NCBI GenBank assembly: GCA_963814315.1
Contig: CAWFCG010000003.1
Coordinates: 186,001 to 250,000 of the forward strand
DNA: 64,000 nucleotides
Reading direction: 5' to 3'
DNA from: JAFMJV01 sp963814315
Lineage (GTDB): Bacteria > Chloroflexota > Limnocylindria > Limnocylindrales > CSP1-4
Shown: in pieces, positions 53,887 to 62,576 of the stretch
Position numbering within the stretch: position 1 is the stretch's first letter
Layout of the letters: each line of letters starts with the position of its first letter
Program-made: the position numbers and the translations under genes
The notes under the pieces: model-generated
The model's input: the letters and a program-made list of their open reading frames with translations, nothing else
What the model was told of the DNA's origin: nothing
Databases searched by the model: none

Positions 53887-54938
53887 GCCCCAGCCTCCGG
53901 CCACTGGTCCGGGTCGGGACGAGCGCTGCCATCCTCGTGGTGGTAGAGCCAGCAACGCACCAGGTGGCCCTCCGTCACCGATCGCAGCTCAGGGTGGACG
54001 CGCTCCGCGAGCACGTTGCCATGCTCCACGCGTGCCAAGCAGCGGGGTGCGAAGCGGCAGCCGTCGGGCAGCTCGATGAGGTTGGGCACGGAACCCGGGA
54101 TGGTAGCGAGCTCGTCGAGGATCTCGCCGGGTACCGGCACCGCACCGATGAGGCCGCGAGTGTAGGGGTGCTTGGGATCGGCGAACAGCGTGCGCACGTC
54201 GGTCTGCTCGACGATCTCTCCGGCATACATGACCGCGGCTCGGTCGCACATCTCAGCGACCACCCCAAGGTCGTGGGTGATCAATACGATGGCGGTCCCG
54301 GTCTCCTGCTGCAGCACGCGCATGAGGTCCAGGATCTGTGCCTGGATGGTGACGTCAAGCGCGGTCGTGGGCTCGTCGGCGATGAGCAGCTCGGGCTCAC
54401 ACGAGAGGGCGATGGCGATCATGACACGTTGGGCCATGCCGCCGGACATCTCGTGTGGGTAGGCCTCGTAGCGAGCCTTCGCGTCGGAGATGCCGACCAT
54501 GTCCATGAGCTCGAGGCTGCGCTTGCGTGCCCCCTTCGCGTCGAGGCCGCGATGGACGATCAGTGCCTCTGCGATCTGAGGTCCCACTTTCATCACCGGG
54601 TTCAGCGACGACTGTGGCTGCTGGAAGATCATGGCGATGCGGTCGCCGCGGATCTTGCGCATCTGTTCGTTGGACAGCTTGAGCAGGTCCTCACCTCCGA
54701 AGAGCACCTCGCCAGCCTCGATCCGACCGGGATCGCCAACGAGACCAAGGATGCTCAGCGACGTCACCGACTTGCCACAACCTGACTCGCCCACGAGGCC
54801 AAGCACTTCGCCCTGGTTGACATGGAAATCCAGGCCCGTGACGGCCCGGATGACACCGGCGCGGGTGTAGAACGAGGTCTTGAGACCCTTGACCTCCAGG
54901 ATGTGCTGGTCGTTGCTGCTGTTGGCCACGTCGGTCAC
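53883..54938 (-). CDS. oppD: Oligopeptide ABC transporter ATP-binding protein (OppD type)
   Basis: The 351-residue ATPase has LEVKGLKTSFYTRAGVIRAV, Walker A GESGCGKS, IFQQPQSSLNPVMKVG, signature MSGGMAQR, Walker B LLIADEPTTALDVT, LITHDLGVVAEMCD and the C-terminal GCRFAPRCLARVEHGN. GTG start at 54938 overlaps oppC. It pairs with OppF to power uptake. Confidence 0.95.
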   Translation of the reverse strand: MTDVANSSNDQHILEVKGLKTSFYTRAGVIRAVTGLDFHVNQGEVLGLVGESGCGKSVTSLSILGLVGDPGRIEAGEVLFGGEDLLKLSNEQMRKIRGDRIAMIFQQPQSSLNPVMKVGPQIAEALIVHRGLDAKGARKRSLELMDMVGISDAKARYEAYPHEMSGGMAQRVMIAIALSCEPELLIADEPTTALDVTIQAQILDLMRVLQQETGTAIVLITHDLGVVAEMCDRAAVMYAGEIVEQTDVRTLFADPKHPYTRGLIGAVPVPGEILDELATIPGSVPNLIELPDGCRFAPRCLARVEHGNVLAERVHPELRSVTEGHLVRCWLYHHEDGSARPDPDQWPEAGA

Positions 54939-55912
54939 CTGTTGAGCCTCGGATCGAGCGCGTCGCGGATGCCGTCACCCAGCAGGTTGAAGCCGAGCAC
55001 CATGGTGGTGAGCGCGACGGCCGGTGCCAACACCAGCAACGGCCGCGTGAAGATGGAGTTGAAGTCGCGGCCGATCATGGCACCCCATTCGGCGGTGGGC
55101 TCGGAGATTCCGAGGCCCAGGAAGGAGAGGGCCGCCACTTCCAGCACGGCCGTGGCGATGCCCAGTGAACCGGCCACGATCAAGGGCGTGATGGAGTTGG
55201 GGATGACGCGGCGGCGCAGGATTCCTGAGCTCGATTCCCCCAGCGCGCGCGACGCGGTCACGTAGTCGTTCTCACGCGTCGAGAGGACGGCCGAACGCGT
55301 CAGCCGTGCGTAGAGCGGGATGCTCACGATGACGACAGCGGCCACGGCGTTGTACAGGCCGTTGCCGATGAGCGTGACGATGGCGATGGCTAGGATCAAC
55401 GCCGGGAACGACAACACGATATCCATGATGCGCATCAGGCCGTTGTCCGACCAGCCTCCTGCGAACCCGGCGATGGCGCCGAAGATGGCCCCGATGAGGA
55501 TGGCGATACCGACCACGATGGGCCCGATGGGGAGCGATATGCGGGCGCCGTAGACGACGCGGCTGAAGATGTCTCGGCTGTTCCCGTCGGTGCCCAGCCA
55601 CGTCTCGGCCTGGTCTGCCGGGCAACCCCAGGCACCCAGCACGGGTAGCTCGTAGAACAGGTGGATGCAGGGTTCGGCTCGTCGTCCAGGCTCACCTGGC
55701 CCGTTGAGGTTGTCGTTGGGAGAATAGGGTGCGATGACGTCGGCGAACACCGCGGCCAGCACGAGGAAGATCAGCAACACCAGGCCCACGCGTGCCGAGC
55801 GTTGCGCCAGGACGTTGCGGGTCGTCTCGCGGAGCTTTGCGCTGCGCGCTGACCCAGAGGTCTGTGCACTCTGCGCCGCCACCTTGGCTTCGCTGACCGT
55901 CGGTGCCTTCAC
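54935..55912 (-). CDS. oppC: Oligopeptide ABC transporter permease (OppC type)
   Basis: The 325-residue permease has a short cytoplasmic tail, a first helix VGLVLLIFLVLAAVFADVIA, the extracytoplasmic motif WLGTDGNSRDIFSRVVYGAR, the EAA loop DYVTASRALGESSSGILRRR and the end GDGIRDALDPRLNR. The loop after helix 1 contains a Cys pair (PCIHLFYELPVLGAWGCPAD). It overlaps oppB at the 5' end and oppD at the 3' end. Confidence 0.95.
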   Translation of the reverse strand: MKAPTVSEAKVAAQSAQTSGSARSAKLRETTRNVLAQRSARVGLVLLIFLVLAAVFADVIAPYSPNDNLNGPGEPGRRAEPCIHLFYELPVLGAWGCPADQAETWLGTDGNSRDIFSRVVYGARISLPIGPIVVGIAILIGAIFGAIAGFAGGWSDNGLMRIMDIVLSFPALILAIAIVTLIGNGLYNAVAAVVIVSIPLYARLTRSAVLSTRENDYVTASRALGESSSGILRRRVIPNSITPLIVAGSLGIATAVLEVAALSFLGLGISEPTAEWGAMIGRDFNSIFTRPLLVLAPAVALTTMVLGFNLLGDGIRDALDPRLNR

Positions 55913-57007
55913 TTGAGCCGGATCCTGGGGTCCAGGAATGCGTAGGAGATGTCCACGACGAGGTTCACCGTCAGATAGATGAGCGCGATGATGAGCGTGA
56001 ACGCCTGCACCACGATGTAGTCGCGGCCGACGATGGAGTCATACATGGTGCGGCCTACGCCGGTCAGGTTGAAGACGGTCTCGGTCAGCACGGCCCCCGC
56101 CAACAACAGGCCCAGCTGCAGCCCGATGATGGTCACCACCGGAAGCATGGCGTTGCGAAAGGCGTGCTTGCGCAGCACATTGCGATCGGACACGCCCTTG
56201 GCGCGCGCAGTGCGGATGTAGTCGAGTCCCAGGACCTCCAGCAACGATGAGCGCGTGATGCGCGCCACGATGGCCAGCGAGATGGTACCCAGGGCGATGA
56301 CCGGCAGGATCAGGTGCTGCACCGCGTCGACCAGCTGGCGCCACTGGAAGGTGACCAGGAAGTTGAAGGTCAGGATGCCTGAGAGGAAGTCGAGGATGGC
56401 TCGGGGGAGCCCGCCGACGTCCTCGAGCCCGTAGGCCTGTGGGATCGTCTCATATGGCAGTCCGGGCGACAGCCGGCCTGATGGCGGTAAGCCGATACGC
56501 GTCCCGAAGAGGTTGCCGGTGATCTCAGGCAGCGCCACGGCGAAGATGAACTGGAGGACCAGGGCCAGCACGAAGATCGGGATCGACACGCCCAGGATGG
56601 CCACGAACATGGTGCTCACGTCGGTCCGTGAGTTCCGCCGCAGGGCGGAGAGGAGTCCCAGCAGTACGCCGGCGATGGAGGCGAAGATAAGTGAGTAGGT
56701 GGCCAGCTCGATGGTCGTCGGCAGGCGCTCGATGAGGTATCTCGGTGACCGGCCGGCCATACCGGATGGAGTCTCCCAGGTCACCCCTGGCCAGTTGGCC
56801 GAGGTACAGGAAGAACTGGACATGCAGCGGCTCATTCAACCCGAAGCGCTCGTTGAAGGCGTCACAGATGGCTTCAGTGGCGCGCTCGCCGAGTGCCGAG
56901 AGGCAGGGATCGCCGGGCAGCAACCGGGCGATGACGAAGACGATGAAGACGATGCCGAGCAGCGTGGGGATGCTGAGCAGCAGTCGTCGGATGATGTATT
57001 GGGTCAT
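55909..57007 (-). CDS. oppB: Oligopeptide ABC transporter permease (OppB type), one apparent frameshift
   Basis: The 5' part from 57007 reads MTQYIIRRLLLSIPTLLGIV, LLPGDPCLSALGE, FGLNEPLHVQFFLYLGQ and GDLGDSIRYGRPVTE. It then changes frame near 56735-56743 and continues as YLIERLPTTIELATYSLIFA, through the EAA loop DYIRTARAKGVSDRNVLRKH to FLDPRIRLK. Joined, this is a normal OppB. Loss of one base, in or around GAGATACC on the coding strand, would explain it. All conserved parts are intact, so a sequence error is likely. A strong hairpin separates it from the binding-protein gene upstream. Confidence 0.88.
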
Positions 57008-57054
57008 CCCATCCCGTCGGGCGGATCTGGACCTGGGGTCCGGTAGGCGTGAGA

Positions 57055-57085
57055 GAGGGGCGCCACCTCAGGGATGGCGCCCCTC
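57055..57085 (-). terminator. Hairpin between binding protein and oppB
   Basis: GAGGGGCGCCA and TGGCGCCCCTC are perfect 11-base arms around a 9-base loop, 24 bases after the binding-protein stop. As in the other transporter operon, it sits between the receptor gene and the permeases. It would lower permease expression relative to the receptor. Confidence 0.7.
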
Positions 57086-57108
57086 GTCTTCAAGGTTCGA
57101 AGGGTCGA

Positions 57109-58830
57109 CTATTCCTCAGCCACAGGCGGGTTCAGGAACCCACCCCACAGGGATGAGAAGTAGGTGAAGCTGCCGTCTCGGCCGACGTGCAGCGGGTTGG
57201 TGGCGTCCCACTGGACCGCATATGAGGTCACGACGTCATTGGCGTCGAGTGCCGCTCCGTTCTGGAACATGACGCCATCCTGCAGCGTGCATGTCCAGAC
57301 CGTGAGGTCCTCGTTGGCGGTGCACTCCTTGGCCAGGCGAGGCGTGGTGGCGGTGCCACCGACCTCGAAGGCGTAGAGCGGCTCCATGATCTGCTCACAG
57401 GCGCGAAGGGACTCGCCATCGGTCTCGTCGGCGCAATACATGCCGATGGGCTCGGCGTTCTGCATGAACACGAGCGTGTCATCAGCACCGGGGCCGACCG
57501 CGGCGAACTCCTCGTTGCCCAACGGTGAGGAGTGAGCTCCCTCGACGTCAGCCCGCCAAGCTGTGGACGAACCACCACGGGCGACGGGGACCATGGGGAC
57601 GTGCTGGGCCAGCAGCGTGTTGGCCTCGGCATAGGCCGCCTCTCGGGCAGCTTCGTCTGCGGTGGTGCCGCCGGCGGCCAGCGCCGCGTGGACATCGGCG
57701 AAGCCTTCGCCGAACTGCTTGCTGGCACCTGGGCCGAAGTGATAATCGAGGAAGTTGGTGGGATCGGGATAGTCAGCGTTCCAACCCAGCAGGTGGAGTC
57801 CAAGGAGGTTGCCGGCATCGGAGTTATCGATGAACGTGCCCGATTCCTGAACGTCGATGGTGGCGGTGATACCAAGGTTCTGCAGGAGCTGATCCTGCAG
57901 GTCGACCGCGACCTGCTCGGGGAAGGGCAGATAGGCGCGGTCGACGACGCGCAGCGAGATCGGAACCTCGGGGAAGGCGTCGAGACCCTCCTCAGCCAGG
58001 CCCTCGGCAAGCAGCGCCTTGGCCCCCTCGGGGTCGAACGCCGGGAAGGCATCGCCGGCACAGGCGAACGGGATCGAGCATGGCGTGAAGTACTCAGCCA
58101 CGGACGAGCCTTCGCTGTAGAACTGGCTGACGATGCGATCCTTGTCGATGCCCATGGCGATAGCCTGGCGGATCTTCTCGTTGTTGAATGGCGCGGCCGT
58201 GTTGTTCATGCCCACGTAGAAGATATTCAGACCTTCGCGCGGGATGACGCTGAGGGCCGCGTCGGCTTCGATGGCTCCGAGGTCATCGACGCTCGGGTTG
58301 TCGATACCGTCGACCGTGCCGGACTGCAGCTCGATGAGCTTCTGGCCGGGCTGGCTCGACCAACGCAGAACGGTGCGCTGGTTCATCGGCGCCTCACCCC
58401 AGTAGTCGGGGTTGGCTGCGAAGATGACCTCGTCACCACGCCGCCACTCGTCGAGGGTATAGGGGCCGGTGCCGTTGGGGTTGTCTACCAGGGCTCCGCC
58501 GCCGCCGGTCTCGATGAGATAGTCCGCGTCATTGATGGCGAACGGTGAGAAGGCGACCTTGGGCAGGAACGCCGGATCCGGGTTGCAGAGGGTGAAGACG
58601 ACGGTCGCGTCGTCGGTGGCCTCGATCTTGGCCAGGTTGCCGGTGTACTCCGCACCGTTGAACATGCCCGCGTCGCAATCGACGTCGGCATAGGTCGGAT
58701 AGGCGCCGTAGCCGCCTTCCCCGGGTCCTTCAGGGGCATCCTGCGCGAACACCGGCGCAGCGGACATCGCCAACAGGGCGATGGCACCACCGATGGCTGC
58801 CGCAGACGCCCAAGTGGGTCGTCGGGTCAT
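57109..58830 (-). CDS. Circularly permuted family-5 substrate-binding protein
   Basis: The 573-residue secreted protein has a normal signal peptide (to about residue 29), but its domain order is permuted. It starts with what is usually the middle of the first lobe: TGNLAKIEATDDATVVFTLC, then NPNGTGPYTLDEWRRGDEVI, NYWG-like NPDYWGEAPM, KIRQAIAMGIDKDRI and LLGWNADYPDPTNFLDYHFG. Residues about 450-573 are the usual N-terminal segment: DDTLVFMQNAEPIGMY, ACEQIMEPLYAFEVGGTATT, PRLAKECTANEDLTVWTCTL, DGVMFQNGAALDANDVVTSY. The frame is uninterrupted. ATG at 58830 follows AGGAGAC. It should be the receptor of the opp operon downstream. Confidence 0.85.
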   Translation of the reverse strand: MTRRPTWASAAAIGGAIALLAMSAAPVFAQDAPEGPGEGGYGAYPTYADVDCDAGMFNGAEYTGNLAKIEATDDATVVFTLCNPDPAFLPKVAFSPFAINDADYLIETGGGGALVDNPNGTGPYTLDEWRRGDEVIFAANPDYWGEAPMNQRTVLRWSSQPGQKLIELQSGTVDGIDNPSVDDLGAIEADAALSVIPREGLNIFYVGMNNTAAPFNNEKIRQAIAMGIDKDRIVSQFYSEGSSVAEYFTPCSIPFACAGDAFPAFDPEGAKALLAEGLAEEGLDAFPEVPISLRVVDRAYLPFPEQVAVDLQDQLLQNLGITATIDVQESGTFIDNSDAGNLLGLHLLGWNADYPDPTNFLDYHFGPGASKQFGEGFADVHAALAAGGTTADEAAREAAYAEANTLLAQHVPMVPVARGGSSTAWRADVEGAHSSPLGNEEFAAVGPGADDTLVFMQNAEPIGMYCADETDGESLRACEQIMEPLYAFEVGGTATTPRLAKECTANEDLTVWTCTLQDGVMFQNGAALDANDVVTSYAVQWDATNPLHVGRDGSFTYFSSLWGGFLNPPVAEE

Positions 58831-59200
58831 CGTGTCTCCTCTTGCTTACCGCGACGGCGACGGGGGCACTCACGGGAAGCGTCCATCGAATTCGTGCGTC
58901 GGAACACGGTGTCCCTCTGCTCGATCTGACGGCCTTCCTCAACAGCCTCCCGCAGGTGCGCAGCGCGACACAGCCCTCGCACCCTTCGCGGCGTGGACAA
59001 AGCCTAGCACCGTGAAGGAACCGATGCCATTCGGAAACGGACCAGGTGGTCGAAGTTCGGATCGACTCGATCACGCCGGCCTGACGTGCATCTGCCGCAT
59101 CGACGGCAGACTTTGAGTCGCAAAGCATCTGCCAGTTGCGCCCCGGACACACGTCGGCCGTTTCGCGACCGCTTCGGCCGCCGAATGACACGAATGGCGG
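58831..59200. other. Divergent spacer between binding protein and vapBC
   Basis: About 370 bases without a supported gene. It must hold the promoter of the opp operon on the reverse strand; only weak -10-like hexamers are seen (for example TAGGCT read on the reverse strand near 58995-59015). The open frame running into vapB from 59086 has no conserved content. Confidence 0.35.
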
Positions 59201-59249
59201 TTGACTTGCGCAGGGCGAGGCGTGATGATATGCGCATGACTTTGCGCAT
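59201..59249 (+). promoter_or_regulatory. vapBC promoter and operator
   Basis: TTGACT at 59201 and GATGAT at 59224 are 17 bases apart. ATGCGCA (59230-59236) and TGCGCAT (59243-59249) form a perfect inverted repeat with a 6-base spacer, overlapping the predicted start point and the first codons. This is the expected layout for autorepression by a ribbon-helix-helix antitoxin. Transcription would begin at or next to ATG 59236, suggesting leaderless translation. Confidence 0.55.
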
Positions 59250-59559
59250 CAAGGAAGAGGGACGGGACGCCGCGTCGTCGATCTCGGGGGCGCCACGAAA
59301 GGTCCCCGTGAACCTCAGCCTGCCGGAGGATCTGGTCGAGCAGCTGGATTCGATCTCCGGGCCGCGCAACCGTAGTGCCTTCGTGGAGGACGCCGTCCGC
59401 CGGGCGATTCGCCGCGAGCGTTTGCGGATCTCCATCGAGCGCTACGCCGGATCTCTGAGTGCGGCTGACTACCCGCACTGGCGCACATCAGAGGATGTCG
59501 TCTCCTGGGTGAGGATGATGCGCGCGGAGGAGACGAGCTGGGAAGTCGATGCCGATTGA
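59236..59559 (+). CDS. vapB: Ribbon-helix-helix antitoxin (VapB-like)
   Basis: The 107-residue protein has an RHH core, VPVNLSLPEDLVEQLDSISG followed by NRSAFVEDAVRRAIRRERL, which binds DNA as a dimer. The C-terminal part (RYAGSLSAADYPHWRTSEDV and WVRMMRAEETSWE) is acidic with aromatic residues and would wrap the toxin. ATG at 59236 or 59230 is possible. The stop overlaps the toxin start in TTGA. It should repress its own promoter together with the toxin. Confidence 0.85.
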   Translation: MTLRIKEEGRDAASSISGAPRKVPVNLSLPEDLVEQLDSISGPRNRSAFVEDAVRRAIRRERLRISIERYAGSLSAADYPHWRTSEDVVSWVRMMRAEETSWEVDAD

Positions 59560-59936
59560 GGCTCCTCCTCGACTCTACATTCGTGATCGATGTCCTTGAG
59601 GGTCTGCCTGAGGCGATCGACAGGCAACGGGCCATCTATGAGGCCGGGGACGAGCCGTACGTGAACGAAGTGGTTGTCTGTGAGGTGCGGGCAGGATTGC
59701 GCCAGCGCGACGAACCGAACCTCGTCGGCATCCTCGAGCCGGTCGAGTTCATCCAGCCGGGGCCAGAGCGCGCCATGCAAGCGGGCATGTGGCGAAGGCA
59801 GGCACACGAGCGCGGCCATCATCTCGCCCTCGCGGATGCGCTGATCGCCGCTGCTGCTGATGCGGTGGGAGCGGCGGTCCTGACGAGGAACGTCAAGGAC
59901 TTCGCGCTGACGCCCGTACGGGTGGAGACGTACTGA
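59556..59936 (+). CDS. vapC: PIN-domain toxin (VapC-like)
   Basis: The 126-residue PIN nuclease has the first Asp in LLLDSTFVIDVLEG, Glu in VNEVVVCEVRAGL, and Asp in HLALADALIAAAA, followed by VLTRNVKDFAL. Together these form the four-acid metal site. Such toxins cut tRNA or rRNA. The TTG start overlaps the antitoxin stop, a typical coupling. No mobile element is adjacent. Confidence 0.9.
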   Translation: MRLLLDSTFVIDVLEGLPEAIDRQRAIYEAGDEPYVNEVVVCEVRAGLRQRDEPNLVGILEPVEFIQPGPERAMQAGMWRRQAHERGHHLALADALIAAAADAVGAAVLTRNVKDFALTPVRVETY

Positions 59937-59978
59937 CCGATCGGAACCACGAAGCGACGGGCCGCATACACTCTGTCG

Positions 59979-60872
59979 ATGGCAGCCCTCCGCGTCGCAC
60001 TCGCCCAGATCGCCCCGCGCCTGGGTGATCTTGACGCCAACCTGCAGCGCCACCACGCGCTTATCGCGGACGCCCGATCGCACGAGACGGATCTGCTGGT
60101 CTTTCCAGAGTTGGGCCTGACTGGCTACCTGCTCCAGGATCTCAATGCCGAGGTCGCCATCCGACGTGACGATCTACGTCTGCTGGCATTGGCCGACTCG
60201 GCTGGCGACATGTGCACGGTCGTCTCCTTCGTCGAGGAATCGTCGGACCACAAGCTCTTCATCGCCGCGGCCCTGCTGGAGGGCGGGCTCGTACGGCACG
60301 TTCACCGCAAGGTCTTCCTGCCGACCTACGGGCTGTTCGATGAGCGCCGCTTCTTCGCGCCTGGCTCCACCATCCGCGCCGCCACCTCTGACCGCCTCGG
60401 CCTGCGCCTGGGCATCAGCATCTGTGAGGACTTCTGGCACCTTGCGACGCCGCAGCTGCTGGCGCTCGATGGCGCGCAGGTGTTGATCAACGTCTCGTCC
60501 TCACCGGGGCGTGACGTGGCCGCCATCAACGAGACCGGCTTGGGCACGGCCGGGTCGTGGCGTTCACTCAACCGCACCTATGCACAGTTGACGACCAGCT
60601 ACGTCATCTTCGTCAACCGCGTCGGCGTGGATGAATCGATCACCTTCTGGGGCGGCTCGGAGGTCGTGGCGCCCGATGGCAGCAGCGTCTTTCGCGCGCC
60701 CACCCACGATGAAGGCCTGTACCTCACGCAGATCGAACCGGCCGAGCTGCGTCGCGAACGGATCACCTCGCCGCTGCTGCGCGACGAGCGCCCGGAGGTG
60801 GTGATGCGCCAGCTCGACCAGATCCTGAGAGAACGCCTCGAGCGTGATGCACGCAGCGCCAAACGGCCATGA
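59979..60872 (+). CDS. Glutaminase subunit of a split NAD synthetase (nitrilase fold)
   Basis: The 297-residue nitrilase-superfamily protein has the Glu-Lys-Cys triad: Glu44 in LVFPELGLTGY, Lys111 in HRKVFLPTYGLFDERRFF and Cys149 in ISICEDFWHLATPQLLALDG. These exact contexts match the N-terminal glutaminase domain of glutamine-dependent NAD synthetase rather than general amidases. The gene overlaps nadE in ATGA. It probably hydrolyses glutamine and hands ammonia to NadE, as a separate polypeptide instead of the usual fusion. Confidence 0.88.
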   Translation: MAALRVALAQIAPRLGDLDANLQRHHALIADARSHETDLLVFPELGLTGYLLQDLNAEVAIRRDDLRLLALADSAGDMCTVVSFVEESSDHKLFIAAALLEGGLVRHVHRKVFLPTYGLFDERRFFAPGSTIRAATSDRLGLRLGISICEDFWHLATPQLLALDGAQVLINVSSSPGRDVAAINETGLGTAGSWRSLNRTYAQLTTSYVIFVNRVGVDESITFWGGSEVVAPDGSSVFRAPTHDEGLYLTQIEPAELRRERITSPLLRDERPEVVMRQLDQILRERLERDARSAKRP

Positions 60873-61732
60873 GCGACCCTCGCGCCTTCGAGCTGCCAGC
60901 GGAGCTGGCCATCGACACCGGTGCCGCCCGACGCATCATCGGTGAGTTCATCCGTGCCCAGCTGAGCCAGGCCGGCTTCAGCAAGGTGCTGTTGGGGCTG
61001 TCGGGCGGCATCGACTCGGCACTCGTGGCCTATCTGGCTGCCGAAGCCATCGGGCCGGAGAACGTCCTCTCGGTGCTGATGCCCTACAAGACATCGTCGG
61101 CCGACTCAAGGCGTGACGCGGAAGAGGTCGTGCGGCGGCTCGGCTGCGCCAGCGAGCTGGTCGAGATCAGTGCCGTCGTCGATGCCTACTTCGAGGAGGG
61201 GCGGGGGGACGCCGCGCCACTGCGACGCGGCAACTTCATGGCTCGCACGCGCATGATGGTGCTGTACGACCACTCGGTGACGTGGGGTGGGCTGGTCATC
61301 GGGACCGGCAACAAGACGGAGACGCTCATCGGCTACAGCACGCTGTGGGGCGACAGCGCCAGCGCCTTCAATCCCGTCGGCGACCTGTACAAGTCCCAGG
61401 TACGTCAACTCAGCGTGGCGGTGGGCGTACCCGACGCCATCATCACCAAGGCGCCATCGGCCGACCTTTGGCCGGGCCAGACCGACGAGGCGGAAGTGGG
61501 CTTCAGCTACGCCGAGCTCGACCGCATCCTGTACCGATTGGTCGACCGCCGACGCTCCATCGATGAGGTCGTGGCCGATGGCTTCGCGCCCGAGCTGGTC
61601 GACCGCATCGACCGTATGGTGGCGGGCTCGGAATTCAAGCGCCAGGTCCCGCCCATCGCCAAGATCGGGCCTCGCACCGCCGGCATCGACTACCTCTACC
61701 CTCGTCGTCGGCCTCGCTCCTCGCGTGCTTAA
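60869..61732 (+). CDS. nadE: NAD(+) synthase
   Basis: The 287-residue protein amidates nicotinic acid adenine dinucleotide with ATP. It has the PP-loop LLGLSGGIDSALVAYLAAEA (SGGIDS at 45-50), MPYKTSSADSRRDAEEV, ARTRMMVLYDHS, GTGNKTETLIGYSTLWGDSA, and KAPSADLWPGQTDEAEVGFS. Alone it resembles the ammonia-dependent form, but its tight overlap with the glutaminase-like gene suggests a two-subunit enzyme. The last 8 bases overlap rsmI. Confidence 0.95.
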   Translation: MSDPRAFELPAELAIDTGAARRIIGEFIRAQLSQAGFSKVLLGLSGGIDSALVAYLAAEAIGPENVLSVLMPYKTSSADSRRDAEEVVRRLGCASELVEISAVVDAYFEEGRGDAAPLRRGNFMARTRMMVLYDHSVTWGGLVIGTGNKTETLIGYSTLWGDSASAFNPVGDLYKSQVRQLSVAVGVPDAIITKAPSADLWPGQTDEAEVGFSYAELDRILYRLVDRRRSIDEVVADGFAPELVDRIDRMVAGSEFKRQVPPIAKIGPRTAGIDYLYPRRRPRSSRA

Positions 61733-62576
61733 GGCGACAGGGGAGCGCGCGCGAGGCACGCTCTTCGTGGTGGCCACCCCCATCGGCAACCTCGGCGATA
61801 TCACCGCACGCGCCCTGGAGGTCTTGCGATCGGTGGCCGTCGTGGCGGCAGAGGACACCCGTGTCACGCGCAAGCTGTGGTCACGCTTCGACATCGATAC
61901 GCCGATGCTGAGCTATCACGCCCACAGCGATGATCGGCGCACCCAGGAGCTGCTGGAGCGGCTGGCGGCCGGTGATGACGTCGCACTCGTGACCGACGCG
62001 GGCACGCCGCTCGTCAGTGATCCCGGCGATGTGCTCGTCTCGGCCTGGGCCGAACGCGGCGGGGTGGTGGTGCCGATCCCGGGTGCCTCAGCAGTCCTGG
62101 CAGCCCTGGTGGCCTCAGGGATCGCGGCACCGCGGTGGGGTTTCGAGGGGTTCTTGCCGCGCAAGGGTCGTGAGCGCAGGGAGCGCCTGGCGCGCATCGC
62201 GGGCGACGACCGCGCGACCGTGATCTTCGAGGCGCACGGCCGAACGGCGGCGACGTTGGCCGATCTGGCGCGTGTCTGTGGGACGGAACGCGCGGCCGCT
62301 GTCTGCCGCGAGCTGACCAAGCTGCACGAGGAGGTCCGCCGCGGTTCACTGACGGCATTGGCGGATGCGTTCGCCACGGCAACGATCAAGGGCGAGGTCG
62401 TCATCGTCGTGGCCGGCTCAACCCAGGCTCAGGCAGCCGCAGTCGACCTGGCAGCAGGTCGTGCTCGCGTGGACCGTTTGGTGGCTGAGGGCGTGAAGCG
62501 CTCGGTCGCCGCGCGCATGGTGGCCGAGGAGAGCGGTCTGCCACGTCGTGAGCTGTTCGCGGTCGACGAGGGATGA
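61725..62576 (+). CDS. rsmI: 16S rRNA (cytidine(1402)-2'-O)-methyltransferase
   Basis: RsmI 2'-O-methylates C1402, the same nucleotide treated by RsmH earlier in the window. Motifs: TLFVVATPIGNLGDITARAL, AAEDTRVTRKL, LVTDAGTPLVSDPG, PIPGASAVLAALVASG, FEGFLPRKGRER and FEAHGRTAATLADL. The frame is open far upstream, but GTG at 61725 gives 283 residues, normal for the family, and an 8-base overlap with nadE. Confidence 0.94.
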   Translation: MLKATGERARGTLFVVATPIGNLGDITARALEVLRSVAVVAAEDTRVTRKLWSRFDIDTPMLSYHAHSDDRRTQELLERLAAGDDVALVTDAGTPLVSDPGDVLVSAWAERGGVVVPIPGASAVLAALVASGIAAPRWGFEGFLPRKGRERRERLARIAGDDRATVIFEAHGRTAATLADLARVCGTERAAAVCRELTKLHEEVRRGSLTALADAFATATIKGEVVIVVAGSTQAQAAAVDLAAGRARVDRLVAEGVKRSVAARMVAEESGLPRRELFAVDEG

